The notes under the pieces are model-generated. The model had not been told where the DNA came from. It worked only from the letters and a program-made list of their open reading frames with translations, and made no database searches. The position numbers and the translations under genes were made by a program. 64,000 nt of DNA. It comes from MFD01275-c22 sp963705885 (GTDB taxonomy: Bacteria > Actinomycetota > Actinomycetes > JACCUZ01). The number at the start of each line of letters is the position of its first letter. The first letter of the stretch is position 1. The stretch lies in NCBI GenBank assembly GCA_963705885.1, contig OY970120.1:248001-312000 (forward strand). The letters run 5' to 3'. Positions 53,073 to 62,462 of the stretch are shown here, one piece after another.

Positions 53073-54244
53073 GGCCGCACCCCGGTCGGGCGCAGGGCCG
53101 CGACGACCTCCAGGAGAAGCTGGAGGGACAGGGCCGACGGCCGCTCCCGTTGCCACTCGTGGCGAAGCCGGTCGCTGCGGACCAGCGCGCGGTCCACACC
53201 GGTCTCCCCGTCCCAGTCGCGCACGAGCGCCCGCACCTCCGGGGAGAGAAGCGTCCTCGTGAAGTCGCTCTTGGACTGCCGGAAGGGGACGTCCGCGGGC
53301 AGCAGGTGACCCGCGAGGTCGGCCACGACGCGGCCCCGGCTCAGCGGCCCGCGCCGGCCGTACGCCCCGGCAAGAGCGGTCACGAACCCACCGTCCAGCA
53401 ACGGGTGCACGACCTCGGTGCCGGCCCTGCCGTAGACCGCCGAGAGGGTGGCGAGACCCACGCGGACCGCGCGCAGACCGGCGACGTGGCGGGTGGCCGC
53501 CGGCCACGACAACGGCTCGCGGGCGGCGTCGGCTGCCGCGCAGCGCCGGGCGAGCACGGCGCCCTCCTCGGTCAGCCACGGCCGCAGCGCCACCGCCCGC
53601 GACGCGGCACGTCGCGCCCGCAAGCGACGCGGGGACAGCCCCTCGGCGGCCGATCGCCACGCGGCCGGCTCGGCCCGGCCGCGCCGGTCGACGAGGTTGG
53701 CGGCGGCCCAGGCCCGGTGCGGGCTCAGGAGCAGGTCACCCCCCTCACCGGTGAGCACCGTCGCGCCTGCCGCGAGTCGGGCGACCGGCAGCGCGGTGTG
53801 CGCGGCGTACGGGAAGTACGGCCCGGCGAGGCCCAGGACCTCGCGGGCGTTCGGCCCCGTCAGGGAGTTCTCGTCCGTGAGGTCCACCGACTCCCAGCGC
53901 CGCACGCCGAGATGGGAGACGACCCGCTCCTGCCAGGCGCGCTCGTCGGTCTCGGGCAGGTGGGGATAGCGCACGGTCGCGGCGGCCGGCTCCTCGAGAC
54001 CCCGGGAGCGGGCGACGTGCACGGCCAGGGCGAGCACCAGCGACGAGTCGCGGCCGCCGGAGAACGCCACGACGCAGGGCCCGGCCGCGAGCGCGTCCGC
54101 GAGCCGCTGCTCGAGGACCTCTGCTGGTGCGCCGGACGACCGGGTCGGCACGTCGACCGGGTCGTCGAGGCCGTAGACCCAGCCGAGTGTGGTCTCCGCC
54201 ACCGAGGGGCGGTGCGGCAGCGACGGCTCAGCCGTGCTCGGCAT
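53069..54244 (-). CDS. Lasso cyclase, asparagine-synthetase-type, short form
   Basis: 391 residues. ATP-dependent macrolactam synthetase activating the Asp side chain. The PP-loop SGGRDSSLVLALAVHVA lies near residue 62; TVLTGEGGDLLLSPHRAW is the second adenylate motif, and a C-terminal helical part follows. Standard cyclases are 500-600 residues with an N-terminal glutaminase-like domain; that domain is missing here. The start is ambiguous: ATG 54244 overlaps the B1 gene by 17 nt, GTG 54202 is an alternative. Confidence 0.8.
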   Translation of the reverse strand: MPSTAEPSLPHRPSVAETTLGWVYGLDDPVDVPTRSSGAPAEVLEQRLADALAAGPCVVAFSGGRDSSLVLALAVHVARSRGLEEPAAATVRYPHLPETDERAWQERVVSHLGVRRWESVDLTDENSLTGPNAREVLGLAGPYFPYAAHTALPVARLAAGATVLTGEGGDLLLSPHRAWAAANLVDRRGRAEPAAWRSAAEGLSPRRLRARRAASRAVALRPWLTEEGAVLARRCAAADAAREPLSWPAATRHVAGLRAVRVGLATLSAVYGRAGTEVVHPLLDGGFVTALAGAYGRRGPLSRGRVVADLAGHLLPADVPFRQSKSDFTRTLLSPEVRALVRDWDGETGVDRALVRSDRLRHEWQRERPSALSLQLLLEVVAALRPTGVRP

Positions 54245-54494
54245 CGTCCAGCAGCCCGAGCTCGTGCAGCGACCCGACGAACGCGTGGACGTCGCGGCGT
54301 GCGGTCGCCTGGTCGACCGCGAACTCGGCCACGAGCGCGTCGACCAGCTCGGCCTCGCTCTTGTCCCCGTCGAGGTGCCCGAGAAGCACGGTCCCCGACC
54401 CGTTGACCACCAGGTAGCGGGAGGTCGCGAGGTCGAGCACGACCGTCTCGCCGTCCAGCTCGCGCACGCTGACGTCGCGGCGCCTGAGTCGCAT
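54228..54494 (-). CDS. Lasso B1 protein (PqqD-like RRE)
   Basis: 88 residues. RiPP recognition element with the PqqD winged-helix layout: RDVSVRELDGETVVLDLATSRYLVVNGSGTVLLGHLDG then the helical part DALVAEFAVDQATARRDVHAFVGSLHELGLL. B1 binds the leader (via Y5/P8) and presents it to B2 and C. ATG 54494 follows GAGGGGG by 4-6 nt, and the same 14-nt string GTCCGCCGAGGGGG occurs before the precursor gene. First gene of the B1-C-B2-K operon. Confidence 0.88.
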   Translation of the reverse strand: MRLRRRDVSVRELDGETVVLDLATSRYLVVNGSGTVLLGHLDGDKSEAELVDALVAEFAVDQATARRDVHAFVGSLHELGLLDDAEHG

Positions 54495-54774
54495 GAGTCC
54501 CCCTCGGCGGACTCACGGTCGGTGAGCCCTCTGTCGCTCGCTGTCGTGCCGCTCCTCAGCATGAGGGAGAGCCGCGACGGCCGGAGTGCCTTCGCCCGAA
54601 TCGAACGGGCATGGACGAAACACGGCGACATCGTCAGATGTCGGCCACCGAACAGACGACGATGCCGGAATCGTGAGGAAACTCAAGCGATTCCCCTGGT
54701 TCTTGACACGCTCATGTGCAACGTTGTGTCCAGCGAAAGTTCCGCGTGGGGTGCGCGGTCCGGGTGGGGGGTTC
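54495..54774. other. Divergent intergenic region between lasso B1 and surface protein
   Basis: 280 bp without a credible ORF. It must hold the B1-C-B2-K promoter (minus strand) and that of the surface protein. A TTGACA at 54703-54708 is a good plus-strand -35; the hexamer at 16-17 bp spacing (TGTGTC) is a poor -10. AT content is higher than in the flanking genes. No operator or repeat stands out. Confidence 0.4.
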
Positions 54775-57700
54775 ATGTCCGTGTCGGCGCGTGCACAACG
54801 TGTAGTCGTCGCGATGGTCGCGGCGACTGCTGCCGCCATGGGCTCGCTCGTCCTCCCGCTCGCCACGGCCGCTCACGCCGACTTGTCGACGGTGACCGAC
54901 TCGTTCGACCGGGCCGACGCCGGCAGCCTCGGCGCGACGGACTCCGGTCACCCGTGGACCAGCCGCTTCGGGTCCTTCTCCGTGTCGGGCAACCGGGCGC
55001 TCGCCGGGGGCGGCTACTCGCTCTCGACCGTGTCCAGCGGCGCCGGTGACGCGTCGGTGTCGGTGACGGTCGCGCAGCCCAGCAGCGAGTTCTGGCTGAT
55101 CGTGAGGTTCGACGACCCGGCGAACTACTGGCGGTTCGGCCGGTCCAACGGCGGCCCCTACCAGCTGCAGCAGGTCGTGGGGAACAACCTCGGCAACCCG
55201 CAGCTCACCGTGCTGGGCTCGGCCTCCCCGTCGCCAGGCGACCGGCTCGAGTGCCGGTCCTCCAGCGTCCTGACCTGTCTGGTCGACGACGTCCCCCTCG
55301 TCCGCACCAGCGACACGTTCGCGGCAGGCGCCGGGGCGCACGGGCTGGGCGCCTGGAACGGCCCGACGACCAGCTTCGACGACTTCCGCGTCGCCCCGCT
55401 GCCGCAGCTCGCCGACCTCGGGGTGTCGGTGTCGGGCCCGGCGCAGGTGCCCGGCGGCGTCGGCGTCGAGCTCACCGCCACGGTGGTCAACACCGGGCTG
55501 GCCGCCGCCCAGGACGCCGCGGTCGTGTGGTCGCCGCCGTCGGGCCTCGGCGGGGTCACCGGCACCGGACCAGGAGGCGACTGTGTGGCCGCCGGGTCCG
55601 ATCTCCGGTGCCCGGTGGGCGACCTCGCCCCGGGTGCCTCCACCACCGCGACCCTGTCCGCCGTCTCCACCTCGGGCGGCGGGACCGTGGAGGTCCCCGT
55701 CGCGGCAACCCACGACGGCACCGACGCCCAACCGGCAGACAACTCGGCCACGGCGTCCTTCCTCCTGCGGCCCGACCTCAGTGCAGCGACCGTCGTCAGC
55801 GACGGGTTCGGCCGCGCCGACACCACCAACGGCCTCGGCGCCGCGGACACCGGGCAGTCGTGGTCGGCGCACCACGGCCAGGCACGGGTCGACTCGTCCG
55901 AGGCGGCCTTCGGTGGCGGCTACACCCTGACCACGGTGGGCTCCGGCGAGCCCACACGGCGTGGTCGCCGCGACACTGCGCACCCCTGGGCCAGAGTTCT
56001 GGCTGGTCTTGCGGCTCTCCAGCGGCGCGGACTACTGGCGGTTCGGCCGATCGAGCAGCGGCGCCTACCAGCTCCAGCAGATCACTGGGGAACAACCTGG
56101 GCAACCCCGAGCTGGACCGGCGAGCAACCGTCCAGGCAGCGGCGGGCGACCGGGTGTCCTGCCGGCTCAGCAACGCGGTGATCTCGTGCTCGGTGAACGG
56201 CGTCGTCGTGGTCCGCACGACTGACGGCTTCAGCCGCGGGTCAGCCAAGCACGGGCTGGCGACCTACGCGTCACCAGGCGTCCGCTTCGACGACTTCGTC
56301 GTCGAGAGGGCCGTACCCCAGCCGGACCTCTCAGTGTCCCTCGACGTCCCCTCGCTGCTCGCCAGTGGCAGCGCCGCGGCGGTGACGGCGACGGTGGCCA
56401 ACGCGGGCACCGCGGCCGCGGTCGGCGCGACCGTGACCGTCGACCTTCCCGATGGCGCCTCGGTCTCGTCGGCTGCCGGCCCGACGGGAGCATGCGCGGT
56501 CGACGGCACGACCGTCACCTGCCCGCTCGGCTCGATCGCGCCACAGGGGTCGGCCGAGGTCGTCGTCCAATCCGTGGCGCCGGCAACCACAGGCACTGTG
56601 CACACCACGGCCGAGGCGTCGGCGGGCGAGCCCGACGGCGACCCCGACGACAACACGGCCTCGGCGAGCACCGTGGTCTACGACGCGAGCCAGCCGCGGC
56701 CGCTGCTGGTCGACACCTTCGGCCGCCCGGACGCCGGCTCCCTCGGGCGCGCCGACACCGGGCAGGAGTGGTCCGCGCTCGCGGGCACCTTCTCCGTAGC
56801 CGACGGCAAGGCGTCGTCGGGCGGCGGGTACGCCCTGGCCACCGTCGACGCCGGGCAGCCGAGCGGCAGCGTGGCCGCCACGGTTGTGCGGCCGGGCACC
56901 GAGTTCTGGCTCGTCGTGCGCAGCGCCGGCGCGGGCGACTACTGGCGGTTCGGTCGGTGGCGCGGCGAGTCCTACCAGCTGCAGCTGATCCGCAACAACG
57001 GGCTGGGGACGCCGGGGGTGACGATGCTGGAGACGGTGCAGCCGGCAGCGGGTGACCGGCTGGAGTGCCGCGTCGGCACCGGTCTGTCCTGCAGCGTCGA
57101 CGGCCGACTTGTCGCGATCACCGGAGACGGCACGCACGCGACGGCCACCCGCCACGGACTCGGCACCTGGAACAGCCCGGGCACGGTGCTCGACGACTTC
57201 CAGGTCGCCGAGCTACCGAAGGTCCCCGACGTCGTCGCCGCGCTGACCGGCACGCGCTCGGTCGTGGTCTCGGGTCAGATGACCCTGCGGGCCACCGTCA
57301 GCAACGCCGGCACGCAAGCAGCTCAGGACACGCGGGTCGAGGGCACGCTGCCCGCGGGGACGACGATCTCGTCGGCCTCGACCGCCGCCGGCGGCTGCGC
57401 CGTCCAGGGACGGACGTTCCTGTGCTCGGTCGGGCTGCTCGGCCCTGGCGACCAGGCGCAGGTCGACGTGTCGGCCACCGCACCCGGCCAGGCAGGCCCC
57501 GTGACCACTACGGTCCAGGCGGTCCACGACGCGGCCGACGGTGACGAGTCCAACGACATCGCGTCGCTCACGACCACGGTGCGCCTGCCTGCACCGCCCG
57601 GCGCCGTCGTCCAGGACGGGTTCGACCGACCGGCACCGGCCAGCGGCCTCGGCACGACCGACTCCGGCGAGCCCTGGCAGGCGCTGCAGGGAGCCTTCAC

Positions 57701-58694
57701 GATCCAGGGCGGCGAGGCCCGGGCGGCGTCCGCCACGACCAGCCTGGCCGCCGTCGATGCAGGCTTCGCCTTCGGGACGTACGAGGTGACGGTGACCTCG
57801 GGCGCCGACGCTCCCTTCTGGCTGGCCTTCCGGGTGCAGGACAGCGCCAACCACTATCGGTGGGGACACGACGGTTCGGGCGGCTTCTACCGGCTGAGCA
57901 AGATCGTGGGTGGTGGCGAACAGCAGGTCTACGCCTCCAACCGCCGGGCAGACGTCCGCCCTGCCGACGGTGACGTCATCCGCGTCGTGCTGCGGCCCGA
58001 CGACGGCATCTACATCTTCGTCAACGGTGAGCTCGTCAACGACGCCGGCGACCAGGCCCTGATCGACGCGACCGGCTTCGGGCTGCGTGCCACCTCGCCC
58101 TCGACGCGGTTCGACGGCTACGAGGTGAGCTCGGTCATCGAGGGCTTCCCGGTGCACGACACGTTCTCCCGGCCGAACTCCGACGACATCGGCACCCCCG
58201 AGCAGGGCACCCGCTACCCGTGGCGGTCGTGGTCGGGCATCACGTGGGGCATCGAGAACGGTCGCGCCTTCTTCCCCGGCGGCGACTTCGGGCTGACCGC
58301 CATCGACGCCACCACGGAGAAGGCCGGCGTCCGGGCGACGTTCTCCGCGCTGAGCCTGGAGCAGTACCTCGTCTTCCGCTACGCCGAGGACGACTCCTAC
58401 TACCGCTTCGGCGCCGCGCTGGACGGCACCTACACCGTGCAGCTCATGCACGGCTGGGACAACCTGACGATCCCGGTGCCGGTCGAGGTGCTCAGCGAGC
58501 CGGAGGTGGCGCCCGGCGACGTCGTCGAGGTCGTGCAGCACCTCGACGGCCGTATCGAGACCAAGGTCAACGGAGTCGTGACACACCGATTCAGCGACCC
58601 GGTCACGAATGCGCGCGCGACGATCTATGGACTTGCGACCGAGGGAGCGGGAGCACGCTTCGACGACTTCTCGATCAGCTTGTCCCCGCGCTGA
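54775..58694 (+). pseudogene. Giant secreted repeat protein (LamG-like/DUF11 modules), two frameshifts
   Basis: About 1,305 residues when restored. A signal peptide (RVVVAMVAATAAAMGSLVLPLATAAHA) is followed by five modules that each begin D-F-R-x-D...LG..D.G (at about 54900, 55802, 56710, 57615 and 58160) and contain EFWLIVRF...YWRFGR..YQLQ..., a jelly-roll-type beta domain. DUF11/CARDB-like Ig modules (PDLSVSL...ATVVNTG) sit after the first three. The frames change near 55955 and 56090, each by one extra base. There is no LPXTG or other sorting signal; the protein ends SISLSPR. A matrix or adhesion role is inferred. Confidence 0.7.
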
Positions 58695-58774
58695 CCGCCC
58701 CGCCGTCTACGATCGAGTGCAGGCCGCCGTCGCCAGGTGGTCGCGGGGTGCGGTTGGTCGAGGGGGCGCGGTCA

Positions 58775-60004
58775 GTGCGAGACACACCGGCGTCCCGCAT
58801 GCGCGGCAAGGCCGAGCAGAGCGTCCATGCCGACGACGAGACCCCCGGGATCCTCTGCTTCTCTGCACTCGACTGGTGGTACCACAACCACGCGCACGCC
58901 GACTTCCAGCTGATGCGACGAGCGGCGCAGCAGCGCCGGGTCCTCTTCGTCAACAGCATCGGTATGCGGATGCCCCTGCCCGGACGATCGACGCAGCCGT
59001 TGCGTCGGATCCTGCGCAAGGTGCGGAGCATCAGCCGGGCGCTGCAGGCACCGCTGCCCGACGTGCCGCGTTTCCACGTGCTCAGCCCCGTCGTGCTCCC
59101 GTTCTACGGCGTGCCCATCGTCCGACGGGTCAACACCCGCTTGGTCTCCTGGCAGGTTGGTCGGGCGCTACGTCGGCTCGGAATGTCACGCCCGTCCTGC
59201 GTGGTGACCATCCCGACCGCCTGGCCGGTCGCGCGCCGTCTCGCGGTCCGAACCGTGATCTACAACCGCTCCGACAACCACTCCGAGTTCGAGGAGACCG
59301 ACCAGGAGTTCATCCGCAGCCTCGAGGACGAGATGCTTCTCCACGCCGACCGGGTGCTCTACGTGAGCCGTGAGCTGCGCTCGAGGGAAGCACGACTCAC
59401 CGGGGACAGGTCCAGGTTCCTCGATCACGGCGTCGATCTCGACCTCTTCCGCACCGGCCTGCCCGAGTCCCCCGACCTGGCGCGCATCGGGCGACCGCGG
59501 CTGGGCTTCTTCGGCGGCTTCGACGACTACGTCATCGACTTCGACCTGCTCGAGCACCTCGCCAAGTCCATCCCCGAGGCTGAGGTCGTGCTCGTCGGCG
59601 ACGCGACCTGCTCCATGGAGCGGCTCACGTCTCTGCCGAACGTCACCTGGCTGGGCTACCGACCCTACGAACAGATCCCAGCTCTGGGCGCGGGGTTCGA
59701 CGTCGCTCTGATGCCCTGGCTTCACAACGGCTGGATCGAGGCCTGCAACCCGATCAAGCTCAAGGAGTACCTCGCGCTGGGCCTGCCCATCGTCAGCACG
59801 GACTTCCCCGAGGTGCGGCACTACGAGGCGTTCGTCCGCATCGCTACGGACGCCACGTCATTCGTCGACCTCGTGCGAATGACCATCGACGACGGCGGGC
59901 TCGGCGGCCCAAGTGAGCGACGCGAGCACGTGACGGGATCGACGTGGGAACGTCGGGCCGCCGAGTTGGTCGAGATCTGCGATGAGGCCGGGGCTAGCGG
60001 CTGA
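58775..60004 (+). CDS. Glycosyltransferase (GT4-like)
   Basis: 409 residues. An N-terminal Rossmann domain (ILCFSALDWWYHNHAHADFQLMRRAAQQRRVLFVNSIGMRMP) is followed by a linker, and the C-terminal nucleotide-sugar domain begins RLGFFGGFDDYVIDFDLLEHLAK, with AEVVLVGDA and the NPIKLKEYLALGLPIVSTDFPEV signature. No signal peptide. It transfers a sugar to an exopolysaccharide or lipid acceptor; donor unknown. GTG 58775 is used because GAGGGGG lies 8 nt upstream; ATG 58799 is an alternative. Its TGA overlaps the ATG of asnB (TGATG), so they are coupled. Confidence 0.8.
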   Translation: MRDTPASRMRGKAEQSVHADDETPGILCFSALDWWYHNHAHADFQLMRRAAQQRRVLFVNSIGMRMPLPGRSTQPLRRILRKVRSISRALQAPLPDVPRFHVLSPVVLPFYGVPIVRRVNTRLVSWQVGRALRRLGMSRPSCVVTIPTAWPVARRLAVRTVIYNRSDNHSEFEETDQEFIRSLEDEMLLHADRVLYVSRELRSREARLTGDRSRFLDHGVDLDLFRTGLPESPDLARIGRPRLGFFGGFDDYVIDFDLLEHLAKSIPEAEVVLVGDATCSMERLTSLPNVTWLGYRPYEQIPALGAGFDVALMPWLHNGWIEACNPIKLKEYLALGLPIVSTDFPEVRHYEAFVRIATDATSFVDLVRMTIDDGGLGGPSERREHVTGSTWERRAAELVEICDEAGASG

Positions 60005-61869
60005 TGTGTGGGATCGCGGGTGTCATCCGGTTCGACGGAGAGCCGGTCGACCCTTCCTTGCTGAGGGCCATGGCGGACCGCCTCGCTCACCGCGGCCCGG
60101 ACGGCGAGGGCTACCTCAGTCGCGGGCCGATCGGACTGGCCCATCGCAGGCTGGCCATCATCGACGTCGCGGGCTCCCCGCAACCGATGAGCTCGCCGGA
60201 CGACAGCCTGCACGTCTGCTTCAACGGCGAGATCTTCAACTACCGCGAGCTCCGCGACGAGATCCCCTTCCCCTACCGGACGGGCGGCGACACCGAGGTG
60301 CTGCTGTCCGCCTACGCGGCGGACGGGGAGGACAGCGTCCGCAGGCTCCGCGGACAGTTCGCCTATGCGCTCTTCGACGAGCCGCAGAAGGCCGTGACCC
60401 TCTTCCGCGACCGTGTCGGCGTGCTCCCGCTCTACTACCACGTCGACGGGCGACGCCTCGCGTTCGCGTCCGAGGTCAAGGCGCTCGAGCCTGCCATGCC
60501 GGAGGGCCTGTCCGTCGACACGGCCAGCCTCGACGACTACCTGACCCGACGGGCGGTCGCGGCGCCGTACACGCTCTTCGCCGGGGTCCGAAAGCTCCTC
60601 CCCGGCCACAGCCTCCGGGTCGACACGAGCGGCCGCATCGGCACGCGGCGTTACTGGGAGCTGCCGGACCCCGGCGACACCGTCGACCTCCGGCCGGACG
60701 AGGCGGTGAATGCGGTCGGTGCGGCGCTGGACGCGGCGGTCGCGGACGCGCTGGTCGCCGACGTCCCGGTGGGGGCCTACCTCAGCGGCGGCGTCGACAG
60801 CAGCCTGATCGTCGCGACAGCCACCCGGCTGCGCGGCGGTGCACCTGTCGAGACGTTCGCCGCCGGGTTCGGCGCGCCGACCGACGAGCTGCACCACGCG
60901 CGACGCGTGGCGGAGCACGTCGGCAGCAACCATCACGAGGTCACGCTCCGGCCCGACGACTTCAGCAGCGCCTGGAGCGATCTCTCCTGGCACCGCGACG
61001 CGCCCCTGTCGGAGCCGGCCGACGTGGCCGTGTGGTCCCTCGCGACCGAGGCGAGGAAGCGGGTCAAGGTCGTCCTGTCCGGTGAGGGCAGCGACGAGCT
61101 CTTCGCCGGCTATCCCAAACACCGCTATGCCAGGTTGTCGGAGCGGATCGGCGTCGTTCCCGCCTCCGTTCGCACGCCACTCCTCCGTGGCGTCGAGCGC
61201 GCGCTCCCGGCACGGCAGCGGCGGCTCCGCACTGCCGTGCGTGCCCTGACCGGAGCGACGGCGCAGGACCGGGCAGTCGAGTGGTTCGCGCCGTTCACCG
61301 AGTACGAGCGCCGGGCCCTGCTCGGACCGCGCGACCCTGAGCGCGGGCCTCAGCCACGCTCGGGCTCCGGCGCCCTGGACCGCATGCTGCGCGGCGACTG
61401 CCCTGGAGGGTGGCTGTCCGACAACCTCCTCGAACGAGGTGACCGGATGAGCATGGCGTCCTCCCTGGAGCTCAGACCTCCCTTCCTCGACCACCGGCTG
61501 GTCGAGCTGGCGTTCCGGCTTGGCCCGGGCCTGAAGCTGCGCGGTGGCACCGGCAAGTGGGTCGTGAAGGAGCTGGCCCGCCGGTACCTGCCGGCGGAGA
61601 TCGTCGACCGGCGCAAGTCGGGCTTCGTCGTGCCACTGGACTCGTGGTTCCGCGGCGACCTGCGTGACGAGTCGCGGGAGCGGCTGCTGGCCGCTGACTC
61701 GTTCGTCTCCGAGGTGATGGACCGCTCGGTCGTGCAGCGGATGCTGGACGACCACGCGCAGGGGCGCCGCGACGAGACGGCGCGGCTGTGGACGCTGATG
61801 TGCCTGGAGACGTGGCACGGGGCCTTCTTCCGCAGCTCGCCGCGCGCGGGAACCACGGCCGCGGGGTAA
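60004..61869 (+). CDS. asnB: Asparagine synthetase B (glutamine-hydrolysing)
   Basis: 621 residues. N-terminal glutaminase with Cys2 after Met removal (MCGIAGVIRF), then HRGPDGEGYL, NGEIFNYRELR. The synthetase domain shows AYLSGGVDSSLIVATAT and VLSGEGSDELFAGYPKHRY. Full length, unlike the lasso cyclase 6 kb upstream. AsnB-like enzymes within polysaccharide clusters often amidate uronic acids rather than aspartate. It is co-translated with the glycosyltransferase (1-nt overlap). Confidence 0.88.
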   Translation: MCGIAGVIRFDGEPVDPSLLRAMADRLAHRGPDGEGYLSRGPIGLAHRRLAIIDVAGSPQPMSSPDDSLHVCFNGEIFNYRELRDEIPFPYRTGGDTEVLLSAYAADGEDSVRRLRGQFAYALFDEPQKAVTLFRDRVGVLPLYYHVDGRRLAFASEVKALEPAMPEGLSVDTASLDDYLTRRAVAAPYTLFAGVRKLLPGHSLRVDTSGRIGTRRYWELPDPGDTVDLRPDEAVNAVGAALDAAVADALVADVPVGAYLSGGVDSSLIVATATRLRGGAPVETFAAGFGAPTDELHHARRVAEHVGSNHHEVTLRPDDFSSAWSDLSWHRDAPLSEPADVAVWSLATEARKRVKVVLSGEGSDELFAGYPKHRYARLSERIGVVPASVRTPLLRGVERALPARQRRLRTAVRALTGATAQDRAVEWFAPFTEYERRALLGPRDPERGPQPRSGSGALDRMLRGDCPGGWLSDNLLERGDRMSMASSLELRPPFLDHRLVELAFRLGPGLKLRGGTGKWVVKELARRYLPAEIVDRRKSGFVVPLDSWFRGDLRDESRERLLAADSFVSEVMDRSVVQRMLDDHAQGRRDETARLWTLMCLETWHGAFFRSSPRAGTTAAG

Positions 61870-62314
61870 AGAAACCGTCATCCGGATTGCCACGCTGAGT
61901 GGCCACATACGCCACATCCGTGATCACCGCGCGAGGCGCCCCTCACCCACCGTGATCGGTGAAGCGGTCGTTATAGATCCATTTTACCGATGCGGATGTG
62001 CGTCTCGCGACGCTGTGTGATTAGTGTCTGCGCCGGTCGGGTAAGCCGGTCCCGGCGTCGGGGGGAGCCGCATCCGGGGGGTGCACGACCCGTGGGGGGA
62101 CCGCCCCAGGAGGGCTCACCGGAGTCCTCCCGCACGAGAGGTCACCAACCCCCTTGAACGACACGACGCCACGCGAGCCACCGGCCTCTGCCCTGGACGG
62201 GGCCCGACCAGCACGCTGACCACCAGCACATCGTGCCCACCGTCCGGTGCCTATGCCCAGCGGTGGCGTCGACTCGCCCGCCCCGACGGGGGCAGCCCAC
62301 GACTTGGGACGGTT
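61870..62314. other. Long intergenic region, promoter-like AT-rich part
   Basis: 445 bp without a supported gene. The first 170 bp are less GC-rich than the flanks and include TTATAGAT (61970 region), CATTTTACC and TGATTAGTGT, each a possible -10 area. GATCACC...GGTGATC-type half-sites occur at 61921-61960. From 62040 on the sequence is strongly G/C skewed with many G runs. No tRNA or rRNA was recognised. Confidence 0.4.
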
Positions 62315-62435
62315 TTTGCCCGGCAAACGAGGGGTGTCGGTCAAGCCGCGCCCGGCACGAGTCCGACACATCAACTGGTCGCTGACGCCATGGGGGAACA
62401 GCGGCCGACCCAGTCCCGGGCGCCTTCGGGTGCCC
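62315..62435 (+). promoter_or_regulatory. Highly structured 5' leader of malectin gene
   Basis: Four tandem helices in 120 nt: TTTGCC-C-GGCAAA (62315-62327), GTGTCGG/CCGACAC (62334-62340 with 62363-62369, enclosing GCCG-CGCC-CGGC), GGTCGCTG/CAGCGGCC (62377-62384 with 62399-62406) and a 7-bp stem closed by a TTCG loop (62418-62435). It ends 27 nt before the ATG. The layout is riboswitch-like, but no known class matches. Confidence 0.45.
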
Positions 62436-62462
62436 ACACACGCAACGCAGCGAAGGAACCCC

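Noticed and set aside
53069..54631. Longer lasso cyclase frame of 520 codons
   Set aside because: The extra upstream part is antifamilial low-complexity sequence overlapping the B1 gene in another frame, not the glutaminase-like domain.
62315..62435. c-di-GMP (GEMM) or c-di-AMP (ydaO) riboswitch
   Set aside because: GGCAAAC and GGGGGAAC fragments recall these classes, but the GNRA loop and GGNAGC of GEMM and the GGGGUGAA block of ydaO are missing. Kept only as an unclassified structured leader.
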